Assembly: GCA_024695315.1 (NCBI GenBank)
Contig: JAILIJ010000229.1
Location: 1-17,404, forward strand
Source: Bacteroidaceae bacterium
GTDB lineage: Bacteria; Bacteroidota; Bacteroidia; Bacteroidales; Bacteroidaceae
DNA length: 17,404 nucleotides
Reading direction: 5' to 3'
The translations under genes were made by a program, and so were the position numbers. The notes under the pieces were generated by a model. The model saw nothing but the letters and a program-made list of their open reading frames with translations. It was not told the DNA's origin and made no database searches. Positions 8,082 to 15,812 of the stretch are shown piece by piece. Each line of letters opens with the position of its first letter. Positions within the stretch are counted from its first letter, which is position 1.

Positions 8082-9074
8082 CTAAAATTTACCTAAGATT
8101 TTATCCAAGACCCAGTTTGAAGGTGTTGCGCTTATAGAGTCGCAGTCACAAATGCCTTCTCCTCTAAGATGATTGACAATTTGCTGTATTAGGGCCATTT
8201 GTACATGTTTAGGGTTGGGAATTGTAATCTCTTCGTTTCCACTTTCTGAGAATACTCGTATTGGCAGATAATTATATACTGAAAATACTATAGTTCCTTT
8301 ATCTCCGAGGATTTCTATTTTATCGGCACGAGAAGATTCATGAGCTACAAAGCACCACGAAGCAGAACCAGTAAGACCATTTGCAAATCGGAAAGCAGCG
8401 TTAAATGTGTCTTGAACTTTGTAAATATTTTCCATATTACAGCAGAATCCTTCCGCTTCTATTATATCGCCGAACATATACTGGATAAGGTCAAATTGAT
8501 GACCTGCAAGGTCATAAAAGTAACCGCCTCCACCGGCTACATCAGGTTGTAGACGCCAAGGTAGATTTGTAGAGTTATAATCCAGTTCTCTTGGAGGAAC
8601 GACAAGTCTCATTTGTACGGATAGCACTTTTCCTATTCGTCCCTCATTTACAAGTTCTTTTACCTTTTGAAAATATGGTAGATAACGTCTATAATATGCT
8701 ACAAAACACGGAATGTCCAATAAGCGTGATATACGGTTGATTCTTGTACATTCTTCGTAACTTATGGCAAGTGGTTTTTCTACGTAAACAGGCTTGCCAG
8801 CTTTCATGGCCATTACTGCGTATGTGGCATGAGAAGAAGGAGGAGTAGCAATATATATAGCATTGACATCTGGGTCTTCTATAAGTGCTTGGGCATCAGA
8901 GTAGAATTTTTTTATGTTATGGCGCTTAGCATAAGATTCTGCTTTGTTCTTATCACGGCTCATAACGGCTACTACTTCTGAATGTTCTACAAGGGGGAAG
9001 GCTGGTCCACTTTTCTTTTCTGTAACCTCGCCACAGCCTATGAAACCCCATTTGACAGTACTTAATTTAACCAT
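8082..9074 (-). CDS. Gfo/Idh/MocA family NAD(P)-dependent oxidoreductase
   Basis: This 330-residue soluble protein has the family layout. An N-terminal Rossmann fold begins at residues 8-18 (KWGFIGCGEVT, the GxGxxT nucleotide loop), followed by IYIATPPSSHATYAVMAMKAGKPVYVEKP with the EKP motif at 99-101, where the lysine acts in catalysis and cofactor contact. The C-terminal alpha/beta domain has GGGGYFYDLAGHQFDLIQYM, with D188 and H192 in the positions of the usual catalytic pair. Members oxidise or reduce sugars, inositols or related hydroxy compounds, or act on nucleotide sugars. The substrate cannot be read from the sequence and no carbohydrate cluster surrounds it. There is no signal peptide, so it is cytoplasmic. 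Its length is slightly below many members but both domains are intact. It is transcribed divergently from the membrane protein gene at 9195, from closely overlapping promoters. Confidence 0.92.
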   Translation of the reverse strand: MVKLSTVKWGFIGCGEVTEKKSGPAFPLVEHSEVVAVMSRDKNKAESYAKRHNIKKFYSDAQALIEDPDVNAIYIATPPSSHATYAVMAMKAGKPVYVEKPLAISYEECTRINRISRLLDIPCFVAYYRRYLPYFQKVKELVNEGRIGKVLSVQMRLVVPPRELDYNSTNLPWRLQPDVAGGGGYFYDLAGHQFDLIQYMFGDIIEAEGFCCNMENIYKVQDTFNAAFRFANGLTGSASWCFVAHESSRADKIEILGDKGTIVFSVYNYLPIRVFSESGNEEITIPNPKHVQMALIQQIVNHLRGEGICDCDSISATPSNWVLDKILGKF

Positions 9075-9110
9075 TTTTAATGTAATAAAATTTAATTGCT
9101 AGCTTATACA

Positions 9111-9141
9111 TTGCAAAAGTAGTGATTTTTATCTATCTTTG
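9111..9141 (+). promoter_or_regulatory. Bacteroidota-type promoter of the membrane protein gene
   Basis: TTG (9111-9113), 20 nt of spacer and TATCTTTG (9134-9141) match the -33/-7 consensus well. The ATG of the membrane protein follows 53 nt downstream of the -7 box. Confidence 0.7.
9114..9121 (-). promoter_or_regulatory. Possible -7 element for the oxidoreductase gene
   Basis: The minus strand reads TACTTTTG, matching TAnnTTTG, 39 nt upstream of the ATG at 9074. No good -33 TTG is found at the right distance, so the assignment is tentative. It directly abuts the -33 TTG of the divergent promoter, so the two promoters could not be occupied simultaneously. Confidence 0.4.
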
Positions 9142-9194
9142 CACGTGATTTATAAAAAAACATAATACGATTTCACAAAAATTACGAAATAGAA

Positions 9195-10121
9195 ATGGAA
9201 AATGTTGAAACAGTAATTGATAATGCGGATAATAAAAAGGCTCCATTTTACTCATATCGTGGAGTGGGAAAATGCCTCTCCGCTGGTGTTAGTTTTTTGA
9301 CAGACAATTTTATTTTCATTTTGAAGGTGTTTTCTCCTATATTTGCTATAGGGGCAATATTTTATTCGATATATTTATACAATAGCCAAAATATTGAAAC
9401 ATCATCAAGTATATTTGCAACTATAAGCCTTTTTGTAACATTATTTGTTTTTGCAATTGAAGTAGCTATGTTGTTTAGGCTTTATTTGCAAGATTCTCTT
9501 AATAAGGGATTTCTTGGATATAACACCTTGTCTTTAATAAAGGCTTCGCGAAAATTAATACTAAGGTCTTTAGTCATTCTTTTGATAGAGTATTTACTTT
9601 TCCTTGTTGCTTTTATTCCAACTTTGATATCGTACTTTTATGTTATAAAGACGAACAATTTTGTACTATTTGCCATAACTATATTGGCAAATCTTATTGT
9701 TTTTTTCTTTGTGATAGGTGTCCCAAATGTGTTGGCATATCCTTATGCATTAATGAGTAGGGGAAATATCTTTAAGGACTTATGGATGGGCTTTAAGCGA
9801 GGCTATAAGTATTGGGGAAAATGCTTTGGTCTTGTGTTGCTAACAGGCTTAATTATTTTTGTTATTTTGGTTCTTTTCTTTGTCCCAGTAGGTATTTTGT
9901 TGGGCTTTAAGAAATCATCCGAAATAAGTATTAGTATGGGGGATATAGTAAATATTCCTGTGTGGTTTGATACTATTATGTATGTGGTATTATATATATC
10001 ATCATTTGTGGCATGTTTCCTCGAACTTTTCTTTGTATCTCCATTTGCTTATCTTTATGCTTCTGTAAAGGTTGATGAGAAACAGAGTGAGGCAACTCTC
10101 AAGATTGATGAAATAGTATAA
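9195..10121 (+). CDS. Multi-pass membrane protein of unknown function
   Basis: I do not recognise a named family with confidence. The 308-residue product has a polar N-terminus (MENVETVIDNADNKKAPFYS) and about six hydrophobic segments: near residues 38-62, 72-93, 125-147, 152-175, 211-236 and 256-285. A short amphipathic stretch with a conserved-looking aromatic/basic motif (GFKRGYKYWGKCFG, about residues 195-210) lies between the fourth and fifth. A charged tail ends ATLKIDEIV. It has no catalytic motif, nucleotide-binding site or signal peptide, so it is an inner-membrane protein. Polytopic proteins of this kind are, in my memory, common in Prevotella and labelled hypothetical. It is divergent from the oxidoreductase and just upstream of rlmD, from which a weak terminator-like hairpin separates it. 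Nothing in the context fixes a role. Confidence 0.85.
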   Translation: MENVETVIDNADNKKAPFYSYRGVGKCLSAGVSFLTDNFIFILKVFSPIFAIGAIFYSIYLYNSQNIETSSSIFATISLFVTLFVFAIEVAMLFRLYLQDSLNKGFLGYNTLSLIKASRKLILRSLVILLIEYLLFLVAFIPTLISYFYVIKTNNFVLFAITILANLIVFFFVIGVPNVLAYPYALMSRGNIFKDLWMGFKRGYKYWGKCFGLVLLTGLIIFVILVLFFVPVGILLGFKKSSEISISMGDIVNIPVWFDTIMYVVLYISSFVACFLELFFVSPFAYLYASVKVDEKQSEATLKIDEIV

Positions 10122-10140
10122 TTCCTCTGTGAGAATTTTT
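10120..10140 (+). terminator. Weak terminator-like hairpin after the membrane protein gene
   Basis: AATTCCTC (10120-10127), loop TGT, and GAGAATT (10131-10137) form a short stem with one bulged C, running into TTTTT (10136-10140). The hairpin overlaps the TAA stop codon of the membrane protein gene. The stem is short and AT-rich, so termination would be partial at best. No clear promoter is visible before rlmD, so some readthrough seems likely. Confidence 0.4.
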
Positions 10141-10174
10141 GTAGATAGAAACATTATTGGTTAAAAATATATTT

Positions 10175-11620
10175 ATGCGTAAAAAGAAGAAACTCCCATT
10201 GCTAGAAGATATTACTATCACAGCTGTGGCTGCTGAAGGTAAGTCTTTGGCTCGAGTTGACGATAAGGTCGTGTTCGTGCCTTTTGTTGTGCCGGGCGAT
10301 GTTGTTGACCTTCAGGTTAAGAAAAAGAAGAATAGCTACATGGAAGCTGTAGCAGTAAATATAAAGACATATAGTCCACTACGCGATACGCCCTTTTGTC
10401 AGCACTATGGAGTATGCGGTGGATGTAAATGGCAATGTCTCAAATATGAGGAGCAGCTAAAGGCAAAGCAACAGCAAGTATACGACAATCTTACGCGAAT
10501 AGGAAAGGTTGAATTACCTGAGTTTATGCCTATATTAGGTAGCAAAAAGACTAAGGAATATCGTAATAAATTGGAATACGGATTCTCTAATAAGCGTTGG
10601 CTTACAGAAGAAGAAGTTGCACAAGATGTAAAATATGATGTTATGGATGCTGTTGGCTTCCATATTACAGGTGCCTTCGATAAGATTCTTGATATCGAGA
10701 AATGTCATCTTATGGATGATTTACAGAATCAGATACGTAATGATATCCGCGAGTATGCCTTGGACAAAGGACTTGTCTTTTATGATCTTAGACAGAATCA
10801 AGGACTTTTACGTTCCATGATGCTTCGTAACTCTAATACAGGCGAGTTTATGCTTCTCATACAGTTCCGTATGGATTCTGATGAAGATAAGAAGCAGGCT
10901 ATGGACCTTATGCAACATTTGGCCGATAAATTCCCACAGATAACATCATTGTTGTATGTGGATAATCATAAGGCAAATGATACGTTCGGCGACCAAGAAG
11001 TACATTGCTTCAAGGGTACAGACTTCATATATGAGACTATGGAAGACCTTAAATTTAAGGTTGGCCCTAAGTCCTTCTATCAGACGAATACAGATCAGGC
11101 TTACGAACTTTATAGCGTAGCTCGTAGCTTTGCTAGTCTGACAGGCGATGAATTGGTTTATGACCTTTATACAGGTACAGGAACAATAGCAAACTTCGTG
11201 GCTAAGAAGGCGCGTAAGGTCATAGGAATAGAATATGTTCCAGAAGCTATTGAGGATGCAAAAGTTAATTCTCAGATTAATGGAATAGATAACACTCTTT
11301 TTTACGCAGGAGACATGAAAGATATTCTCAACAAAGAGTTTATAGAGGAACATGGACGTCCTGACGTAATTATAACAGACCCTCCACGTGCCGGAATGCA
11401 TCAGGATGTGATTGATACTATCTTGTTTGCTTCACCAAAGCGAATTGTATATGTAAGCTGTAATCCTGCAACTCAGGCACGCGACTTGCAACTACTTGAT
11501 AATTACTATAAGGTGGAAAAAGTACAACCTGTTGATATGTTCCCACATACCCAGCATGTGGAGAATGTAGTTCTTTTGGAGAAACGAGAAACTCCTAAAC
11601 AGGTAAATGCCGAAGAGTAA
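10175..11620 (+). CDS. rlmD: 23S rRNA (uracil-C5)-methyltransferase RlmD (RumA type)
   Basis: This enzyme transfers a methyl group from SAM to C5 of a 23S rRNA uridine (U1939 in E. coli numbering). The 481-residue product starts with a basic stretch and a TRAM RNA-binding domain (about 10-66). It then carries iron-sulfur cysteines C75, C81 and C84 (CQHYGVCGGC) and C177 (EKCHLM), as in RumA. The SAM-binding fold follows (VYDLYTGTGTIANFVAKKA, then IITDPPRAG), with the catalytic cysteine C429 in YVSCNPATQARDL and a C-terminal PVDMFPHTQHVENVVLL. I chose the ATG at 10175, followed by RKKKKLPLL, rather than the in-frame TTG at 10157. Some Gram-positive homologues (RlmCD) modify both U747 and U1939, so the exact target in this organism is inferred. 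The gene is 89 bp upstream of an rRNA/tRNA pseudouridine synthase gene. Confidence 0.93.
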   Translation: MRKKKKLPLLEDITITAVAAEGKSLARVDDKVVFVPFVVPGDVVDLQVKKKKNSYMEAVAVNIKTYSPLRDTPFCQHYGVCGGCKWQCLKYEEQLKAKQQQVYDNLTRIGKVELPEFMPILGSKKTKEYRNKLEYGFSNKRWLTEEEVAQDVKYDVMDAVGFHITGAFDKILDIEKCHLMDDLQNQIRNDIREYALDKGLVFYDLRQNQGLLRSMMLRNSNTGEFMLLIQFRMDSDEDKKQAMDLMQHLADKFPQITSLLYVDNHKANDTFGDQEVHCFKGTDFIYETMEDLKFKVGPKSFYQTNTDQAYELYSVARSFASLTGDELVYDLYTGTGTIANFVAKKARKVIGIEYVPEAIEDAKVNSQINGIDNTLFYAGDMKDILNKEFIEEHGRPDVIITDPPRAGMHQDVIDTILFASPKRIVYVSCNPATQARDLQLLDNYYKVEKVQPVDMFPHTQHVENVVLLEKRETPKQVNAEE

Positions 11621-11648
11621 TATACAATTAAAATATTTTACAACAATC

Positions 11649-11702
11649 TGTAGAATACTCCCCATTATATATTCTACACCTTCTGTACAGAGGGGCGGGG
11701 AG
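11649..11702 (+). promoter_or_regulatory. Structured leader of the RluA-family gene, possible SD-sequestering pseudoknot
   Basis: TGTAGAATA (11649-11657) pairs perfectly with TATTCTACA (11670-11678) around a 12-nt loop. The loop begins with CTCCCC (11658-11663), exactly complementary to GGGGAG (11697-11702). That GGGGAG contains the Shine-Dalgarno GGAG, 7 nt before the ATG at 11710. Loop-to-downstream pairing gives an H-type pseudoknot that would hide the ribosome binding site. A 10-bp palindrome, TCTGTACAGA (11682-11691), lies between. A strong SD is itself uncommon among the genes in this window. The structure is read by eye; no ligand or known riboswitch class is recognised. Confidence 0.45.
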
Positions 11703-11709
11703 CAATGCT

Positions 11710-12633
11710 ATGAGTCAATATTTTGATAGAAAGGCTGCAAACAAGTATGTCGACTATCCTGTAAAGGAAGAGGATGAGTTGATGTCATTTCTCATGAAGC
11801 ATGTTGGTGGTTCACGTACAAAGATTAAGGAATTGTTATCGCAGAGAATGGTGTACGTGGACAAGGTGCAGACAACTCAGTTTAATGCACCTCTCAAGCC
11901 TGGACAGTTAGTTCAGATTGCTAATAAGCGCCATAAGCACGATTTCCGCAATAAATGGGTTAAACTGGTTTATGAGGATGCTTTTATAATTGTTGTAGAA
12001 AAAGCAGCGGGAATACTTACTAATGCTCAGCCTGGTAGTAGGGCACTTACTGTAAAGGATATTCTCGATGAATATGTAAAGCGCAGTAGTCGTACTTTCT
12101 CTGTTCATACTGTCCATCGTCTTGATCGTGAGACTTCTGGACTTCTCATGTTTGCAAAGCGCCGCGATATACAGCAGACCTTGACTGAGAACTGGAAAGA
12201 TATTGTTACAGACAGACGATATGTGGCTGTTGTACAGGGTGACATGGAGAAAGAGGCTGGCCAGGTTTGCTCTTGGCTGACTGATAATAAAATGTTTGTG
12301 ACATATTCAAGCCCTATAGATAATGGCGGAAAATATGCCGTTACTCATTATAAAACGGTAAAGCGTGCCAATGGTTTTAGCTTGATGGAACTTAAACTCG
12401 ATACTGGTAGAAAAAATCAGATTCGTGTTCACATGCAGGACCTTGGACATCCTGTCGTGGGCGATTTTAAGTATGGAAGTACAAATGAAGCATACGGAGA
12501 AGCTGCCGATGCTGCAGGACGCATGTGTCTGCATGCTTTTAGACTCGAGTTTACACATCCTGTCACAAGGGAACATTTAAAATTCGAGACGCCTTATCCT
12601 GAGGTATTTAGGAAATTGGTGAATAAAAAGTAA
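11710..12633 (+). CDS. RluA-family pseudouridine synthase with N-terminal S4 domain
   Basis: The enzyme isomerises uridine to pseudouridine in rRNA or tRNA. The 307-residue product has an S4 RNA-binding domain (about 17-70, LMSFLMKHVGGSRTKIKELL ... LKPGQLVQI) and then the RluA catalytic domain. That domain has the start motif YEDAFIIVVEKAAGILTN, the active-site motif HRLDRETSG (136-144) with the catalytic aspartate D139, RRYVAVVQG, and GRKNQIRVHMQDLGHPVVGD near 233-252. Its closest functional group is RluC/RluD (large-subunit positions 955/2504/2580 or 1911/1915/1917), but the target cannot be set from sequence alone. A link with RlmH, encoded 2.5 kb downstream, is notable: RlmH methylates pseudouridine 1915, which RluD makes in E. 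coli. Whether this enzyme is the partner is an inference. The start is fixed by GGGGAG 7 nt upstream of the ATG. Confidence 0.92.
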   Translation: MSQYFDRKAANKYVDYPVKEEDELMSFLMKHVGGSRTKIKELLSQRMVYVDKVQTTQFNAPLKPGQLVQIANKRHKHDFRNKWVKLVYEDAFIIVVEKAAGILTNAQPGSRALTVKDILDEYVKRSSRTFSVHTVHRLDRETSGLLMFAKRRDIQQTLTENWKDIVTDRRYVAVVQGDMEKEAGQVCSWLTDNKMFVTYSSPIDNGGKYAVTHYKTVKRANGFSLMELKLDTGRKNQIRVHMQDLGHPVVGDFKYGSTNEAYGEAADAAGRMCLHAFRLEFTHPVTREHLKFETPYPEVFRKLVNKK

Positions 12634-12691
12634 GTACACATACTCTGCAAACACAAAATATATTTAGTTTTTGATTTAATAAATAATTCGG

Positions 12692-12845
12692 GTTTCGTGG
12701 AACTATGAAATGATGATGTGGAGAGTGAAGTCGGATACACGAAGTAGAAGAACTTCTCTTTTCAAGAATGAAGATTTATAGATTATTCCTAACACATTTT
12801 AGGTGGTATTTGTTTTATACCCATACGTTTTATAGTTCCCGAAAC
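12692..12845. repeat. 154-bp element bounded by 18-19 bp inverted repeats in the relA leader
   Basis: The arm gtttcgtggaactatgaaa (12692-12710) is the reverse complement of ttttatagttcccgaaac (12828-12845), apart from one extra T and one G/T position that can wobble-pair as RNA. The 117 bp between the arms contain smaller hairpins, including GGTAT/ATACC (12805-12821) and GAAGT/ACTTC around 12741. The right arm ends 19 bp before the relA start codon. It could be a long-range stem in the relA mRNA leader or a small non-coding MITE-like insertion. The bases just outside the arms are AT-rich and no convincing target duplication is seen. No standard promoter was found in the gap 12634-12864. Confidence 0.55.
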
Positions 12846-12864
12846 TTAAATAAAATGATATGCT

Positions 12865-15084
12865 ATGGATGAATTACAAACAATAACAATAGATGAGAGA
12901 AAAATTCTTGTCAAATCCATAGATAAATTGAAGGCTCTGACAGGTGATATGTTCACCGACGAGGAAATACGTAAGGTGAGCGATATTATATTGGACGGGG
13001 TGCATAAGGACGTTGTCCGTCGTGATGGATTTGGATTGAACCCAATAGTCTTTAGTCTTCAGACAGCCATAATATTGGCAGAGGAAGTGGGATTGAATAG
13101 AGCGTCAATTCTAAGTATTCTTTTGCATGATAGTGTGGCATCTGGAATCTATACACTTGAACAGATTCAAACGATATTTGGTGATGATGTCTCCCATATT
13201 ATAAGGGGACTTATCAAGGTTAATGAACTGTATTCCAAGAATCCGTCCATAGAAACGGAAAACTTCCGCGACCTTCTTCTATCTTTTGCAGAAGACATGC
13301 GAGTTATCTTTATCATTATTGCTGATCGTGTCAATTTGATGCGTCAAATAAAGGATAAAGGAACGGATGAAGAGCGTAAGAAGGTAGCTACGGAGGCAAG
13401 TCATCTTTATGCTCCGTTGGCGCATAAGTTAGGCCTATATCTTATTAAATCTGAACTGGAAGATCTTTCTTTGAAATACCTCAATACGGAAGCCTATTAT
13501 ATGATAAAGGAGAAACTTGCTGCAACTAAAAAGGCACGTGACAAGTATATCTCTGATTTTATAAAACCTATTGAGGAAAAATTAGCTGCTGCAGGACTTA
13601 AATTTCATGTGAAGGGACGTACAAAGTCTATTCATTCCATCTGGCAGAAGATGCAAAAACAGAAATGTAAGTTCGAAGGTATTTATGACCTATTTGCCAT
13701 TCGTATTATACTTGACTCAGAATTGCAGAAAGAAAAGCAAGACTGCTGGCAAGTATTCTCTATAGTGACAGATATGTATCGACCTAATCCTAAACGTCTT
13801 CGTGACTGGCTTTCTGTTCCAAAGAGCAATGGATATGAAAGTCTGCATATTACAGTCATGGGACCTGAAGGAAAATGGGTGGAAATACAGATTCGTACAG
13901 AACGCATGGACGAGATTGCGGAGCGCGGTCTGGCTGCACATTGGCGATATAAAGGCGTAAAGGACAGCGGAGCCAAGCTTGAGGAATGGCTAAAAGATAT
14001 TAGGGCAGCGTTGGAGACAGGGGGAACTTCCGACGAACAGATAGTCGACCAATTTAAGGTTGACCTATATTCAGATGAAGTCTTTGTATTTACTCCAAAA
14101 GGCGATTTGTTTAAGTTACCTGTAGGTTCTACGGTTCTTGACTTTGCCTTTCTCGTTCATACAAATGTAGGATGCCATTGCCAGGGAGGTAAGGTAAATG
14201 GTAAGAACGTTCATATCCGTACAAAATTACAAAGTGGCGATCAGGTGGAAATCCTCACTTCTGCAAAGCAAATGCCGAAGCGTGATTGGCTGAATTTTGC
14301 TGTTACTTCAAAGGCAAAGACGAAAATTCGTCAGTCTATTGCTGAACAAGAAATGAAAGCCATTTCCTTTGCTAAGGAAACCATAGAGCGAAAGTTCAAG
14401 AATAGAAAAATTGAACTTGATGAGGCTCGTATGGCAAAACTTATAAAGCGTTTGGGTTATAAGCATACAAATGAATTCTATCAGGCTATAGCTGAAGAAA
14501 TTCTTGACGTAAATACCGTTATTGAACGTTATGTTGAGGCTGTAGAGCGCGAGAATAATGCTGGTAATGAGATTAATCCGCTACATAGCGCAGAAAATTA
14601 TGTTGTAACTGCTCCAGATGATAAGGCACAGGGCAATAAGGATGTGCTTGTTTTGGACAATAATGTGAAGGGAATAGAATATACGCTTGCTAAATGTTGT
14701 AATCCAATTTATGGTGATGACGTGTTTGGCTTTGTTACTATAAACCGAGGTATAACAATCCACAGGTGCGATTGCCCTAATGCTAAACGTATGCGAGAAA
14801 ATATGGGATATAGGGTTATTCAAGCACGTTGGGCAGGTAAGGGGAGTGGTCAATATCCTGTTACACTTCGTGTCGTAGGTCATGACGATATTGGTATTGT
14901 AAATAATATTACTTCCATTATTGATAAGGAAAAGAGTGTCCTTTTGCGAGGAATCAGTATCCAATCATCAGAAGATGGCTTATTCTCTGGAACACTTACC
15001 ATAATGATACAGGAACAAAAACAGCTATCTGCTTTAATAAAGAAGATACAGACTGTAAAGGGAGTGAAACAGGTAATCAGATAG
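12865..15084 (+). CDS. relA: RelA-type (p)ppGpp synthetase with a degenerate hydrolase domain
   Basis: RelA/SpoT-family long protein (739 residues). Order: HD domain (about 45-160), ppGpp synthetase domain (about 240-380), TGS (about 404-465), a Cys/His zinc-finger-like region (C611, C612, H633, C635, C637) and a C-terminal ACT domain (about 659-739). The synthetase keeps its signature residues: GRTKSIHSIW (G251, R252), YDLFAIRII, NGYESLH (322-328) and VEIQIRT, so it should make (p)ppGpp from ATP and GTP/GDP. The hydrolase signature is lost: the metal-binding YxxHP histidine is N59 (GLNP), HDxxED has become HDSVAS (88-93), and the DRLHNMRT motif reads DRVNLMRQ (154-161). It is thus predicted to be a ribosome-associated, synthesis-only RelA, with a separate SpoT-like hydrolase expected elsewhere. 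Alternative annotation: bifunctional Rel/SpoT, which the missing residues argue against. rlmH follows after 48 bp. Confidence 0.93.
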   Translation: MDELQTITIDERKILVKSIDKLKALTGDMFTDEEIRKVSDIILDGVHKDVVRRDGFGLNPIVFSLQTAIILAEEVGLNRASILSILLHDSVASGIYTLEQIQTIFGDDVSHIIRGLIKVNELYSKNPSIETENFRDLLLSFAEDMRVIFIIIADRVNLMRQIKDKGTDEERKKVATEASHLYAPLAHKLGLYLIKSELEDLSLKYLNTEAYYMIKEKLAATKKARDKYISDFIKPIEEKLAAAGLKFHVKGRTKSIHSIWQKMQKQKCKFEGIYDLFAIRIILDSELQKEKQDCWQVFSIVTDMYRPNPKRLRDWLSVPKSNGYESLHITVMGPEGKWVEIQIRTERMDEIAERGLAAHWRYKGVKDSGAKLEEWLKDIRAALETGGTSDEQIVDQFKVDLYSDEVFVFTPKGDLFKLPVGSTVLDFAFLVHTNVGCHCQGGKVNGKNVHIRTKLQSGDQVEILTSAKQMPKRDWLNFAVTSKAKTKIRQSIAEQEMKAISFAKETIERKFKNRKIELDEARMAKLIKRLGYKHTNEFYQAIAEEILDVNTVIERYVEAVERENNAGNEINPLHSAENYVVTAPDDKAQGNKDVLVLDNNVKGIEYTLAKCCNPIYGDDVFGFVTINRGITIHRCDCPNAKRMRENMGYRVIQARWAGKGSGQYPVTLRVVGHDDIGIVNNITSIIDKEKSVLLRGISIQSSEDGLFSGTLTIMIQEQKQLSALIKKIQTVKGVKQVIR

Positions 15085-15132
15085 TCTTTTGATTTCCTTC
15101 ATTTCTTAACAACTTATAAACAAATAAAATAT

Positions 15133-15606
15133 ATGAAGATTTCTCTTGTCTTAGTTGGAAAAACAGTAAACAAGGATTTCGTAAAATTGATTGACGAATA
15201 CGTGGAGAGGGTAAAGCACTATATTGGCTTTGAAATCATCACTATTCCAGAACTAAAGAATACAAAGAGTTTATCCTCGGACCAGCAGAAGCAGTCTGAG
15301 GGTGAACTAATTCTCAAACAGATACAAGGCGGAGACCATGTTGTTCTTCTTGATGAGCACGGCAAGGAATTTCGTTCTGTGGAATTTGCGGATTGGATGA
15401 CTCGTAAGATGAATACGGTAAATAAGCGCCTGGTGTTTGTGGTGGGTGGACCATACGGATTTTCACAGGCTGTTTATGATGCTGCAAATGAGAAAATTTC
15501 TCTGTCTAAGATGACCTTTTCACATCAGATGATTCGTCTTATTTTTGTGGAACAGATTTATCGAGCCATGACTATTATTAAGGGTGAACCATATCATCAT
15601 GAGTAG
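15133..15606 (+). CDS. rlmH: 23S rRNA (pseudouridine1915-N3)-methyltransferase RlmH
   Basis: RlmH is a small SPOUT-class enzyme that methylates N3 of pseudouridine 1915 in helix 69 of the 23S rRNA, acting on the assembled 70S ribosome with SAM. The 157-residue product matches the family length (about 155). It has the expected beginning MKISLVLVGKTVNKDFVKLI, the central GGDHVVLLDEHGKEFRSVEF, the SAM-knot segment VFVVGGPYGFSQAVYDAAN, and the highly conserved C-terminus MTFSHQMIRLIFVEQIYRAM ending GEPYHHE. It begins 48 bp after relA with no obvious promoter or terminator between, so the two genes are probably cotranscribed. No clear intrinsic terminator was found just after its stop. Confidence 0.96.
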   Translation: MKISLVLVGKTVNKDFVKLIDEYVERVKHYIGFEIITIPELKNTKSLSSDQQKQSEGELILKQIQGGDHVVLLDEHGKEFRSVEFADWMTRKMNTVNKRLVFVVGGPYGFSQAVYDAANEKISLSKMTFSHQMIRLIFVEQIYRAMTIIKGEPYHHE

Positions 15607-15812
15607 TATTGTTATGTTGGGAAAAATATGATAATAGAGAGCTTTTATCCGATTTTCTTCCTTAAAATTTTACTACAATATTAAGCCGTAAAATCATGTG
15701 TTTTCTCTAATTTTGGTATTACAGGACCAGATACTTGATTTTGTGAAAAAATGTGTCATAAAGCGATGTGTGATTGTAAATCGCGTTAAATAAAGTTAAA
15801 TATTACGAACTA

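Noticed and set aside
10157..10174. TTG start extending RlmD by six residues (MVKNIF)
   Set aside because: The ATG at 10175 gives the usual basic N-terminus directly before the TRAM domain, and the extension adds no family sequence.
10946..11401. 151-residue minus-strand ORF inside rlmD
   Set aside because: It is the antisense shadow of the conserved SAM-binding region of rlmD; its translation resembles no protein.
2250..12840. Shared 10-mer TATAGTTCCC in the MATE-leader hairpin (2251-2260) and the relA inverted repeat arm (12831-12840)
   Set aside because: Only ten bases agree and the surrounding sequences differ; a match of this length can arise by chance in 17 kb.
14581..14964. 127-residue minus-strand ORF inside relA
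   Set aside because: It is opposite the zinc-finger and ACT coding region of relA and shows no domain.
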